This document shows, piece by piece, positions 27,734-37,074 of a DNA stretch of 64,000 nucleotides. Below the pieces are notes generated by a model that did no database searches, was not told where the DNA came from, and saw only the letters and a program-made list of their open reading frames with translations. The first letter of the stretch is position 1; every line of letters starts with the position of its first letter. The DNA comes from VAZQ01 sp963771845 (lineage in GTDB: Bacteria; Pseudomonadota; Alphaproteobacteria; Rhizobiales; Xanthobacteraceae): NCBI GenBank assembly GCA_963771845.1, contig CAVYVC010000015.1, positions 22,534 through 86,533 on the forward strand. Reading direction: 5' to 3'. The position numbers and the translations under genes are program-made.

Positions 27734-27952
27734 ACCCATACGACAGCAAAGCTGCCATCAGCCAGACGAGTTCGTTGGCGCATTGATCGGCGAAGAAGCG
27801 AGTGATGTGTGGCAAGGCCGGATACGGCGGCGCCTTGGATGATGGCGACCAGCCAATCCAAATGATTGCCACGACCTGTTCCGATTGGTTGTGACGAAGA
27901 TGCGCGGGGGCGTTGGAAGCGCCATTGGGCGCTGGTGATAGACAGGCGTAGT

Positions 27953-28050
27953 GGGTGGGGGGTGGGGGGGGGGGGGGGATGGTGGGGTGGGGGGGTGGTG
28001 GGGGGAGGGGGGGGGGGGGGGGGGGGGGGGAGGGGGGGGGGGGGGGGGGG
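27953..28050 (+). repeat. Low-complexity poly-G tract
   Basis: About 100 bases that are nearly all G on the plus strand, with isolated T or A (runs of up to about 20 G). The minus strand would encode only polyproline. Just downstream, the motif AGGCGCGGCGCACGCAGT occurs twice about 90 bp apart. Confidence 0.9.
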
Positions 28051-29639
28051 ACTGTGAGTTGGTAGGCGCGGCGCACGCAGTGGCGGTAGACATCGAAATG
28101 AATGTTCTGGTGATGTCAGGCTACCTGTGGGTTGGTCGCGGCACTCAAAAAATTCAGGCGCGGCGCACGCAGTCGCGGTAGTGCGCAGCACGAGCAAGTA
28201 GCTGCGCGCGCCGTGACGTGCCTTCCCGCAGGTGACTCGCGGCGCGCACGCGGCGAGTCGTCCCTGTTGACGCTCACGAGGCCCACTCCCGGGTATTGAA
28301 ACTGCACGCACTTGATGGGGGTTTGATGCCGGCCACATAGGTGAGAGCAGACTCTGACGCCGGGCTCTTCCTGTCTCGGGATGGCGGTCAGAGATTTTCA
28401 GCTGCAGTTGCTGAAATTGATAGCGGAATTACAAAGATCGTAAACGAGTAGTACTAGCCTGGATTTCCACGGAATGACATTCGCCTAACAGCCAGACCGC
28501 GCCAAGCCAGTCGGCTAAGACCGATCTGCGAACCCGTGATGTGGATTGGTGCGCTGATAGAGCATTGTACAATTCGCTCATCACCCATCGGCCGCGATGA
28601 GCAAAACGTACCCTGCCGCACCGCTTGACGAGAACCTCCTGTGGCACAGGCCTTTCTATAATTCCTGTCGGAATAGGTGTATTTGCGTCTTGAACACCGG
28701 TCAGGCACATACGGCTCGCAAAGATGTCTATCAGCGCACCATTTTGCCTAATCTCCCAGAAAAATCCTGAGTCGTATGAATCCCTTAGCCGTGTATTTGT
28801 TAGGGGAATCTGGCGGCGCGGAAATCCAGGCTCCGAGGGTCCCTGTTGACCCGCACCGGGGCATGGAGCGTGCAGGACCGATGACGACATGGGGGAGATG
28901 TTCGACCCGCGATAGTCGCTCACGACCTTTCCAGGTAGGCAGCAGGCTCTGGCCAAATATGAGCAACAGGGCTCAAATTCTGTCTCGGGAGATGGCGGTC
29001 GAGATTTTAGCTGGACATCGGGCGTAAACGCGAATGAAGAGGCGGATCGCTTTGGCAGAACGCGGCGGGCGCGAATGCGCGCGAACGGCCGCGGACATCA
29101 CGACGGCAGCGCGCTGTTACACACTTCCAGGGACACGATCTACGAACTCCATCGCGTCGCAAAGCTTTCATTCATCTCGTAACGCCATGCCGCACCAGTG
29201 AAGACGATGGCCAGCGTCAGCATCAATGAAATGATCAGTGTGATTGTTGAGATGGATCGAGGGCTCTCATTGGTTTTCTGGGAAGGAGCTCGATGGTCAC
29301 ATAAGCGCCATGGTTAACGCTGGTAAATACCGTCAGGACGTCCAGTGATGACGATTCTCGGAAGGCGGGGCCCCTGTCAGGGCGGCTGTCAAGGGAGCAG
29401 TGGGGCCCGTCGGTGCGCTTGTCCAAAAATTGGCGTAGTTGATGTTGGAACTTTCAATGAGCTTCAGCATCACGACGAAAGTGCAGTTGGTCGAGGTCGC
29501 TCTTGGGAGTGCTGTTCGCCAAGAGCTTGGCAACCTGACCTGTCTAGCGCCGTGCTCAACCAGGACTAACTGTGTAAACGCGGCCTAGTTACCAATCGTT
29601 AACCATAAACGGCGATTCTCACGGCGGGAGGACGCGGAG
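28051..29639. other. Long stretch without a supported gene
   Basis: About 1.6 kb of short frames with no recognisable family. It contains a near-repeat: CTGTCTCGGGATGGCGGTC at about 28372 and CTGTCTCGGGAGATGGCGGT at about 28979, each followed by GAGATTTT-AGCTG. This looks like two decayed copies of one element end. Confidence 0.4.
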
Positions 29640-30104
29640 ATGATTCACGTCAGTGCGGTGGGGGGAAAACCTGTAAGGGGTCCGGACGGTTCTGTCCTGA
29701 CGCTCGCTGACCTGCCATCACCGGATACGAAACGATGGGTGATTCGACGCAAAGCCATTGTTGCCGCCGCGGTGCGCGGCGGCTTAATAACTCTGGATAT
29801 GGCGTGCAGCCGGTATAGCTTACATCCCGAGGAGCTGGTGTCGTGGCAGTATTACATTGACCGTTACGGATTTCCGGCCCTTCGTACGAAAAGGTTCAGG
29901 TTACGTCAGGCCGGCCCAGCGCAGCGGGTGGATTCGTTCTACCCGAGGGGCCCGGCCGGCTCGTCGAGACAAGCTTCGAAACATGGCACTAACACGCCTA
30001 TGTCACTTTTTAGATGGGAACCGATCAAAGGCGCTGCAGTTCTGTTTTGTCCCGCTTTCACGTTTGCTTTTGAGTATCCTTGCTTCGATCACTCCGAGAG
30101 CTGA
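29640..30104 (+). CDS. DUF1153 (SciP-like) protein with extended C-terminus
   Basis: The ATG is preceded by GGAGGACGCGGAG. Residues about 10-85 match DUF1153: GPDGSVLTLADLPSPDTKRW, VIRRKAIVAAAVRGGLITLD, CSRYSLHPEELVSWQYYIDR. In Caulobacter the family member SciP binds DNA and represses CtrA-activated promoters. Normal SciP proteins end soon after the GLRTTR-like segment (here ALRTKRF); this one reads on about 65 residues into the region overlapping the 3' end of the L,D-transpeptidase pseudogene on the other strand, so the native stop is lost or the 3' part was replaced. The functional state is uncertain. Confidence 0.65.
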   Translation: MIHVSAVGGKPVRGPDGSVLTLADLPSPDTKRWVIRRKAIVAAAVRGGLITLDMACSRYSLHPEELVSWQYYIDRYGFPALRTKRFRLRQAGPAQRVDSFYPRGPAGSSRQASKHGTNTPMSLFRWEPIKGAAVLFCPAFTFAFEYPCFDHSES

Positions 30105-30739
30105 GGGTCGAGGCAACGGATCACTTTTCATTGGGGCAAGAACCACCACGATCGCGCCGACCTTAACTCGATTGTATAGATCAATCACATCCTCGTTTCT
30201 CATACGAATACAGCCGGACGAAATAGCCCTCCCAATATGTTCTGGCTGATTCGTGCCGTGGATGCGGAAGAGGGTATCCTTGTTACCCTGATACAGATAA
30301 AGGGCGCGGGCGCCCATGGGATTCTGAGGTCCTCCTTCCACAAAATCAAGCACGTTGCCGAGCTGACGTTTGATCGCCGCAGTTGGGTCCAACTCGGCGT
30401 TCCTCTTGCGTCGCAATGCCTGGATCGCCGCATCGCCGACAAGCAAATCCTCGCCCACGAAGACACCGATGGCAGGATCGCCGTGTCCTTCGCGAGTAAG
30501 TAATAGAGATAACGCCCGTCTGTATCGATCACGATTGAACCCGCAGCTTCTTTGCGATGAAATTCGACGACCGCGCGTTGGTAAGCGGTCGGAAGAACGA
30601 CGTTCGCATAAGGCGCATCCGCCAAAAGCCTACGGCCAGCGGCGTAAGATTAGGGTCGGCCGACTGGATGTATGATTGTCTGCGCGCATCCGCCAAGCAA
30701 CTGCCCGGTCAAGATGAAGAGCAACCAGCAACGTTTCAT
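30003..30739 (-). pseudogene. L,D-transpeptidase (YkuD) lipoprotein, broken
   Basis: The start at 30739 gives MKRCWLLFILTGQLLGGCAQ, a lipoprotein signal with lipobox L-G-G-C. A TAA interrupts at codon 30 (after HPVGRP). The same frame resumes as LLADAPYANVVLPTAYQRAV and SIVIDTDGRYLYYLL, then the frame shifts near 30470, after which the catalytic domain reads GARALYLYQGNKDTLFRIHG, NQPEHIGRAISSGCIRMRNE with the YkuD His and Cys intact. The part between (normally W-P-x-W-x-P) is degenerate. The enzyme family makes 3-3 cross-links in peptidoglycan or anchors lipoproteins. Dead in this form. Confidence 0.8.
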
Positions 30740-31040
30740 TGTTCTCGGCTACGTGGGTTCTCAAGATGCAAAAGTGGCGATCAGGAACGCAGGGACAAGC
30801 TCGCTCTCTCAGCGGAAGCTGGATCAGTCAGCTCGGCGCATTATTATGCGACCCTTAAACCTTTATTCAGCCGGTTCGGTTGACCGAATGTTAAAGCACT
30901 AAAATTAGCCACTCCTCGTCAAATCGGCTTTGGTCGGTCTAGCGTGCGCGGTTGAGGTAAGGGACAGGCTTCTGCCCCGGCTACACATATCAGGCTTATG
31001 TCCGCAATTCGCGAGAGATCGCATCGATCTTCACGTTCGG

Positions 31041-31163
31041 CTAGAGCTTGCCCGAACTCGATCGCCACGCGTATTGGTGATTTTGCTTCCGCTTGAAGGG
31101 CTCGCCACAATAGGCGCATTTGGCGGCAGGATTTTGGGTCGGGCACCCGTTAACGACAGCCAT
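31041..31163 (-). CDS. 40-residue Cys-containing peptide, coupled to upstream gene
   Basis: MAVVNGCPTQNPAAKCAYCG then EPFKRKQNHQYAWRSSSGKL. It has a very strong ribosome-binding site GGGGGAGGTG before the ATG, and its ATG overlaps the TGA of the upstream secreted-protein gene (TGATG), so translation is coupled. C16-A-Y-C19 looks like the first half of a zinc knuckle; related small proteins carry a second CxxC after WR-x-x-x-G, which is missing here, so this may be a truncated zinc-ribbon protein. Confidence 0.55.
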   Translation of the reverse strand: MAVVNGCPTQNPAAKCAYCGEPFKRKQNHQYAWRSSSGKL

Positions 31164-31537
31164 CACACACCTCCCCCTGGGGCATAACAGCGAATTTGAA
31201 GAATGCCCTTTTCAAGGTACCACCATGCGACAGGAGCGCCGTTTCGGTTGGGATCGCGGATAACAACCTCATCGGGGACTGGTATCCATTTGCCATTTGA
31301 TTGTTCGAACCGTGTCCAATAATGCCCCTCGCGCATCTCTTCTTCAGCGTACGTCCCGTCGCTTTCATTGCAGCAATACCCGCCTGTCTTTGGAGACTTC
31401 TGTTCGCGAAACCACTGTCGGACTTTGGGGTCAATGTCATTCCATTGCCCGTTATCCCTCGCGAAAAGCTGAGAGAACAGGTTAGCAAACATCAGAGTGA
31501 GCGCAAGCAAACACAGCCAAGAGTGCAAGTAGCGCAA
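31163..31537 (-). CDS. Secreted protein of unknown function (Cys-pair type)
   Basis: A 124-residue exported protein. The TTG start (with GAAGG upstream) is chosen because it supplies the signal peptide LCLLALTLMFANLFSQLFA, cleaved before RDNGQW. The mature part, NDIDPKVRQWFREQKSP, GGYCCNESDGTYAEEEMREG, VPDEVVIRDPNRNGAPVAWW and LQIRCYAPGG, follows a common rhizobial secreted family (W-F-x-x-L/Q…CCxxxDG…VPDxxVIxxPNRxG…IRCfxPG). Function unknown; the conserved Cys suggest disulfides. First gene of a two-gene operon with the 40-residue peptide. Confidence 0.7.
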   Translation of the reverse strand: MRYLHSWLCLLALTLMFANLFSQLFARDNGQWNDIDPKVRQWFREQKSPKTGGYCCNESDGTYAEEEMREGHYWTRFEQSNGKWIPVPDEVVIRDPNRNGAPVAWWYLEKGILQIRCYAPGGGV

Positions 31538-31657
31538 GCCTTCGCATGCGGAGAGTTCGAATCAGAAAACGTCCACGTCGAATGTTCCACGATTTTGCCA
31601 GCGAGTCCCCAGTCTAGTGAACGAACATCTGGGCTGCTCACAGCTTTTTATCGAAGA

Positions 31658-32589
31658 GTCCGTTTCAAAACTTCATCAGGGGTTACAAAGCTTTCTTAGC
31701 ATGAGGCGGATGGATGCAAGTTTCAAGAACGCGAGGGCGTTGCGGTTGAGATTTTCCCAGTCCTTGGCGAGACGGCGGCAACGGTTGAGCCAAGCGATCG
31801 TGCGTTCGACGATCCAACGCTTGGGTAACTGCACGAACCCTTTCGCGTGATCGGAACGTTTGACGATTTCGGTTTCGAGACGAGGCAGGATTTCGGCGAG
31901 CGCGTTCGCAAAAAGAAGCCCTTGATAGGCGCTGTCGGCAAACAGCTTCTCGAGGAGTGGAAACAGACCTTTCATCGTGGCCAGTAGTGAGATGCCGCCA
32001 TCGCGATCCTGAATGCTGGCGGAATGAACGATGGCATGAAGCAGCAAGCCCAGCGTATCTACGAGAACGTGGCGCTTCTTGCCCTTGATCTTTTTGCCCG
32101 CATCATAGCCATGCGGATCGATGCGGGCCCCCCTTTTTCGGCGCTTTTCACGCTTTGGCTATCGATGATGGCGGCGGTGGGGCTGGCTTCCCGTTCCGCC
32201 TTCTCGCGGCATTCGACGTAGAGCGCGTGATGGATGCGATCCAGCACACCATCGCATTGCCACCAGACGAAGTAGTGGTGGACCGTGCTGTACGGCGGAA
32301 AATCCTTCGGAAGGTAGCGCCATTGGCAACCGGTGCTCAGGATATACATCACCCCGTTCATGACGGCGCGCATGTCGGTACGTCGCTTGCCGCCGCCGGG
32401 CTTCGCCGGCGGGATCAACGGTTCCACATACGCCCATTCGTCTTCTGTCAGGTCGCTCGGGTATCTCAGGTGATCACGATTGTATCTCGGTCGGTTCTCA
32501 TGCGTCCACATTGGCGGTCCCTCCGCGAATCAGATCGCTATCCTTGAAATCACAAATGACTCAATTGACTAAGAAGTTTTGAAACGGAC
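31658..32589 (-). mobile_element. IS5-family element (IS1031-like)
   Basis: 932 bp bounded by the inverted repeat GTCCGTTTCAAAACTTC (17 bp perfect). No clear target duplication could be read (AGA at the left, ACT at the right), so the flanks may have rearranged. Carries a two-frame transposase. Confidence 0.85.
31676..32511 (-). CDS. IS5-family transposase in two frames
   Basis: First frame from 32511: SDLTEDEWAYVEPLIPPAKP, YILSTGCQWRYLPKDFPPYS, VHHYFVWWQCDGVLDRIHHA and the Asp in AAIIDSQSVKSAEKGG. The second frame continues LLLHAIVHSASIQDRDGG, LFADSAYQG with the second Asp and WIVERTIAWLNRCRRLAKDW with Glu. The switch coincides with an A5G6 run near 32130, a slippage site typical of these elements, so the break is probably programmed. 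The link between the frames (DPHGYDAGKKIKGKKRHVL) is intact in the second frame. Confidence 0.8.
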
Positions 32590-33088
32590 ACTAAGCGGAA
32601 CTTCTCGAAGGTCGATGACCGTTCGCAAATGCGGTACCGTGGCCACGTGTGCACTAAGGCAGCATAAGGCCGCGCGTCAGAGTGAGGGGTGTTTAGCAGC
32701 TCAGCGGTACTCGCTTCCTTCTAGTGCGCCCTGCCAGCAGTTCAAATGCTAAACGCCAGCCATTCAACGGCGGCAATCCCGACCACCACATGCAAGTGCT
32801 ACCGCGTCGGATTCGAGCCAAATCCGCATGATGAAACCCACTTTGCCATGCCTAGCAAGCTGATAGACCAGTCCTTCATGGCGACCTGTGCAGCAAAATA
32901 GTTCATTAGGTTACGGGCTCGTTACCATGAGGGGGCCGCAAGCACTCCCATCTCTGCACTTGGATCTTGCCGCGGGCGCCTGCCTCTTTTACCGCCTCGT
33001 CCGCCGACTCACGCTTAAATGGGCGCGAGCTGCGCCCCAACACGGTTACGGACCACCCACTCGCGCACGCGACAAAGGCACCTGAGGA
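32590..33088. other. No recognisable gene
   Basis: About 500 bases with only short frames lacking family resemblance or ribosome-binding sites. Confidence 0.4.
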
Positions 33089-33775
33089 TCAGCCATGCGC
33101 GCCGGACTCGATCGTACTCCCGGCATCGGGCCAGGCGGTAAGCCAAGCCATCATTTCGGCTTCCTGAGCCTGCCGCCACTTGATCTTCACATCACGAAGG
33201 TCCAATTCCGATGGAAGCCACGGCATAGGCGGAAGCGCCTGACGACGGGTACCATAGCCGCGGAATTGAGAGATGCATGCGCGTTTTCCTTCCAAGTATG
33301 ACGTCAATTTCACATCGACACGACCTCTCGACCTGAGCACGGATATGCTTTGTACGAGCATAGCGGCGCTAGAAAACTCCTTCTCAAGGGCAATCAGATG
33401 GTCGTAAAAGATGTTTAGTGCCTTGTCGCTAAATGGGGGCAAGGACTTGGGTTTGCGCAACTCTAAGTCAGCGTATCCGCCAGACATTAAATTCATGAGG
33501 CGGACATGATTTATCACATCTCGGTAGATGGCAAAATCTCTGAAAGCAGCGAGCGCTTGGATTATTTGTTGTTGATCCTCTGCTTCTAGCTCGACATTTG
33601 CAATGTCTTTGGTGATGGATGCGATCTTGACCTCTCTACTGATGCTGTTACCAGCATCATGAGGAAATCCTGCAACGGCCGACAGCAGCGTATCGACTGC
33701 GACCTCGAGTTCATTGTAGGCAAGAGCAACCGCCCCAATCGCCGCCAATTGGAACTTGGTCAATTCTTGCTCCAT
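33089..33775 (-). CDS. Conserved hypothetical helical protein, 228 residues
   Basis: I start at the ATG giving MEQELTKFQLAAIGAVALAY; an upstream start would add a basic leader (MTERRRRIHRD). It is all-helical in appearance: NELEVAVDTLLSAV, EAEDQQQIIQALAAFRDFAI, then YRDVINHVRLMNLMSGG and ALNIFYDHLIALEKEFSSAA. The pattern (an E-L-E helix, a middle xYRDxVIHxR motif and a DHLxALxxEL helix) resembles a rhizobial hypothetical family that I cannot name. No signal or membrane segment. Intact and stand-alone. Confidence 0.6.
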   Translation of the reverse strand: MEQELTKFQLAAIGAVALAYNELEVAVDTLLSAVAGFPHDAGNSISREVKIASITKDIANVELEAEDQQQIIQALAAFRDFAIYRDVINHVRLMNLMSGGYADLELRKPKSLPPFSDKALNIFYDHLIALEKEFSSAAMLVQSISVLRSRGRVDVKLTSYLEGKRACISQFRGYGTRRQALPPMPWLPSELDLRDVKIKWRQAQEAEMMAWLTAWPDAGSTIESGAHG

Positions 33776-34732
33776 TTTAGCCCTAGGATGGGCGTACCGA
33801 CGGATATCTCGGTGTATACGTCGCCGACGTTCAGTCATGGCTACCCCGGCTCACTCTCATTCCGGCTCGTCCAGCGAAAGTTAAGGCCCGCAAATCGATG
33901 GCCCCGTGCCAGATGGCCCCGTGCCAAATGTGGGCACGCGAAGCGAAAAGTGAAAAGCAGTAAACTCAATCCTATCGTAAGTTCCGGCTTAAACCATACG
34001 GAGTATGGGTCGGGAGCTTCTGTCTGTCCCAATCGGCCAACTCGACTGCAGTAAGGCAATGGCACGTCGGAGCTCGCGCAATATCATGCCAGGGCTGATG
34101 CTTGTGGTTGCGGCGTGGCGGATTGATTGGCAGCCGCGACGATAACCGCCCGCTCAATAGCACTCAATTCAGATGTCGCGCGCAATTCGCGCTTCAAACT
34201 CCGATGCCAGGAACTGGGATTGCACAAGCGGTACGCCCCGTTGCGACATAAATTGTTATTGCGGCAAGCGCCTGCTGGCCGCAGCCTATAAGGTGTGAGG
34301 GTGTCACTGCATTGCCGAGTGAGATGACCCTCTTGATGTTAGCTGATTCGTTCGGCATTTGGCGGCGGAGTTGTGGATACTTCCCGCGCTGTTGATGGGG
34401 CACAGCCGTCGTGCCGAGGGCCTACTTGAGCCTCAAGCTGGTCGGAATTTAAAAGCCAGCACCTGGGGAATAGCATGCGGACCGCCGCCATGGCCTTTCG
34501 ACTAACGGCCGCTGTTTCGTGGAGCAGGGGGCATGGTGCATGACTCGGTACCCCCAGAGCACGTGTGCTCATAGGCCAGAACAAATCCTGCGAATCATGC
34601 GGTGCAATCCCCACTGACAGCCGCAAAAGCGCCAACATTGCTAATGAACTTGGTGGCGCGGGGAAGTTCCAGCTAGATTGACATGTTAAGGACGCGTTGT
34701 CCCGCGAGTCACTGACATGCGAGCGGGGACTA
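33776..34732. other. Mostly non-coding
   Basis: A directly repeated decamer-scale motif GGCCCCGTGCCA occurs twice in a row at about 33900-33925. Short frames on the minus strand lack support. The end supplies the ribosome-binding site of the small gene at 34733. Confidence 0.4.
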
Positions 34733-34918
34733 ATGCACAGCCGAACTGTTCCAGAAAAAGGTAAGAATGACTTTTTGGCTCACTTGCGCGAGCAAGACGA
34801 GAAATTCTGCCAAAGGCTGCGAGCTGCTATCGAAAAGGGCCGTGAATTTTGTCCCACGGTTGTGAACACTGCGCCAGGCATCCAGCAACCTATCGTCGGT
34901 TACACGCGACCAGATTAA
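34733..34918 (+). CDS. Small hypothetical protein, 61 residues
   Basis: ATG giving MHSRTVPEKGKNDFLAHLRE with GCGGGGA upstream. It is charged and helical (QDEKFCQRLRAAIEKGREF) and ends PIVGYTRPD. No family recognised. Its stop lies 20 nt from the inverted IS21 remnant. Confidence 0.45.
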   Translation: MHSRTVPEKGKNDFLAHLREQDEKFCQRLRAAIEKGREFCPTVVNTAPGIQQPIVGYTRPD

Positions 34919-34937
34919 GCCGAGTTATTATTACGCC

Positions 34938-35320
34938 TCACACCTGCACTTGAAGGGCCAGCGCTTGCCCATGCTGCTTGGCCAATCGTCTGGCATAGCG
35001 GCGCACCGCGTTGTAGCCGCCCTCGTAACCACGCTCGCGTAGTTGCTCGAAAATCCTGATCAGCGTCAGCTGCTCACGGATTGGTTTGGCCGCATTGCTC
35101 GTCAACAACAGCTCATCGAGTTCTACCGTCCATCGTCCGAGCTTCGGACGTGGCTGGACATTCCGCTCGTACTCGAACGCCGTCTCACCCGACCGCAGCA
35201 CCTTGCGGACCGTGTTCGGGGATACCTTCAGGGGGCCCGGTGCGATCTCTCTGATCGTCTTGCCTTTGATGAAATGCTCGCGCCGAATCCGGCCGATCGT
35301 CTCCAGGGGTTCAGGTGAGG
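34938..35320 (-). pseudogene. IS21 IstA transposase, N-terminal fragment
   Basis: Without a start codon, the frame reads ETIGRIRREHFIKGKTIREI, KVSPNTVRKVLRSGETAF, then RPKLGRWTVELDELL, LIRIFEQLRERGYEGGYNAV and RRYARRLAKQHG. This is the IstA helix-turn-helix and linker region. The catalytic domain is absent, and it is a different part of IstA from the fragment at 9127. Confidence 0.75.
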
Positions 35321-35617
35321 ATGCATCGCATTAGCTTTGCAGGCCGGATTGCCATTTTGACCAGCTAAACTCAGGCAGAATGCTCCCCTTCACACTGACC
35401 TTAGTATAATCTCCTCCGATCACACTGAGAGCCGTTCCAGAAGAGTGCGCCACCTTTCGAGCGCGTGTCGGCGTGAGAAATTCAGTTCCAGCATGTCTCG
35501 CGCCCGACGGCCCATATCCGCGACACGTTCCCCATCGCCGGCAAGGTCTATTATTGCTTGAGCAAGCGCTTCGGCATCGCCAGGTTTAATGACCGGGCCG
35601 CAGCGGTGCTGATTAAT

Positions 35618-37074
35618 CGCACTGAGTCAGAAGATTTTCCGTCGATAGTGCATGAGAATCAGATATTTGTCGAGGTTCACTGGCCGGCGGAGGGCTGCGA
35701 TGAATCTCGAAAGAACGGAGGATAGTGCATCTCGATTTGCGCGTTTTGTGGAACAGCTGACGAGCGTGATCGGCCACGCCGACCGGGAGCGGCCGCTGAA
35801 TGATTACTGTGCCGGCCTTTTGGTCTCAGAAGGCCGCAGGAGCGTGGAGCCGATCGCGGCGGTGACGGCGCCGCACGAGACTTCGGTGCAGCATCAAAGA
35901 TTGCTGCACTTTGTTGCCAATGCGCCGTGGTCGGACGCGTCAATGTTGGCCAAAGTGCGCGAGCTGATCTTGCCGGTGATCGAGCGGCATGGACCGATTG
36001 AAGCCTGGATTGTCGACGATACGTCTTTTCCAAAGTGCGGCTCCAAATCGGTCGGCGTGCAGCATCAATATTGCGGCCAGCTTGGCAAGCAAGCGAATTG
36101 TCAGGTGGCAGTGACGTTGTCGATCGCCAATCATCACGCCAGCCTGCCGATCGCGTATCGGCTTTATCTGCCGCAGCAATGGGCTAAAAACGCTGCGCGC
36201 CGCAAGAAAGCGCGTATTCCCAAGGAGATCTCGTTCAAGACCAAACCGCAGATCGCCCTGGAGCAGATTGCGAAAGCCTTAGCGGCGGGGGTACCGCGCG
36301 GGGTGGTGCTCACAGATGCGAGCTACGGATCGAACTCAGGGTTTCGCACGGGCCTCAGTGCGCTGGGGCTCGAATACGTGGCAGCCATCATACCGACAAT
36401 TATGGTGCGTAGAGTAACCGATGATGGCGGGATGGGGCCGCGCTTGAGCGTGAAGAAGTTGGCACTCAGGCTGCCAGAAAAAGCTTGGTGCACGATCACC
36501 TGGCGGGAGGGAACTAACAAAAAGCTGCGCTCGCGCTTCGCCCGCGTTCAAGTGCGAACGGCGCCGATCAGGGGTGCCGCGGCACGAGGTGAAGAAACGC
36601 TTCTCATCGAATGGCCCAAGAGTGAGCGTGAGCCCACCAAATATTGGCTTGCCACCCTCGATAAGAACATTTCATTTCATGCGCTGGTCGATCGCGCAAA
36701 AATGCGGTGGCGGATCGAGCGCGACTACCTGGAGCTCAAACAAGAGATCGGGCTCGGGCACTACGAGGGGCGGGGATGGCCGGGCTTCCACCATCACGCG
36801 ACGCTTTGCATCGCCGTTTACGGCTTCCTGATCTCCGAAAGGGAGACGATTCCCCCCTCAGGACCTCATTGCGCCCGGAGAGTCAAAAAACTTGCCATTC
36901 CCGATAGTTACCGACCCCGCGGCGCCGCCAATCCGGCCCCAACGCCACGTTCCCAACTCGATCGCTACGCTCCATCATCAGCTGATCGTCGCAATCGCAA
37001 GGATGCTGCCAAGATGCCCCTATTGTGCAACCCGATACAGAAGGAACATGCGTCTCAGGTTGTGACGCAGTAAC
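35618..37074 (+). mobile_element. IS701-family element in the glycosyltransferase gene
   Basis: About 1457 bp flanked by ATTAAT (35612-35617 and 37075-37080), or TTAA as the minimal duplication. The ends share an imperfect repeat, x3-ACTG-x-GTCA, read inward. Removing the element and one ATTAAT rejoins LI-N-QHRCGPV in frame, which fixes the insertion point. Confidence 0.85.
35700..37073 (+). CDS. IS701-family transposase
   Basis: A 457-residue transposase from ATG (MNLERTEDSASRFARFVEQL) with GGCGGAGGG upstream. IS701 markers in order: HADRERPLNDYCAGLLVSEG, QHQRLLHFVANAPWSDASML, first Asp in WIVDDTSFPKCGSKSVGV, KQANCQVAVTLSIANHHASL, second Asp in GVVLTDASYGSNSGFR and Glu in WRIERDYLELKQEIGLGHYE followed by GRGWPGFHHHATL. 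The C-terminus reaches the right end of the element. Uninterrupted; probably active. Confidence 0.92.
   Translation: MNLERTEDSASRFARFVEQLTSVIGHADRERPLNDYCAGLLVSEGRRSVEPIAAVTAPHETSVQHQRLLHFVANAPWSDASMLAKVRELILPVIERHGPIEAWIVDDTSFPKCGSKSVGVQHQYCGQLGKQANCQVAVTLSIANHHASLPIAYRLYLPQQWAKNAARRKKARIPKEISFKTKPQIALEQIAKALAAGVPRGVVLTDASYGSNSGFRTGLSALGLEYVAAIIPTIMVRRVTDDGGMGPRLSVKKLALRLPEKAWCTITWREGTNKKLRSRFARVQVRTAPIRGAAARGEETLLIEWPKSEREPTKYWLATLDKNISFHALVDRAKMRWRIERDYLELKQEIGLGHYEGRGWPGFHHHATLCIAVYGFLISERETIPPSGPHCARRVKKLAIPDSYRPRGAANPAPTPRSQLDRYAPSSADRRNRKDAAKMPLLCNPIQKEHASQVVTQ

Noticed and set aside
27478..28338. Long minus-strand reading frame with a polyproline centre
   Set aside because: It is open only because the complement of the G tract is all Pro codons; it runs antisense into the terminase gene and has no recognisable domain.
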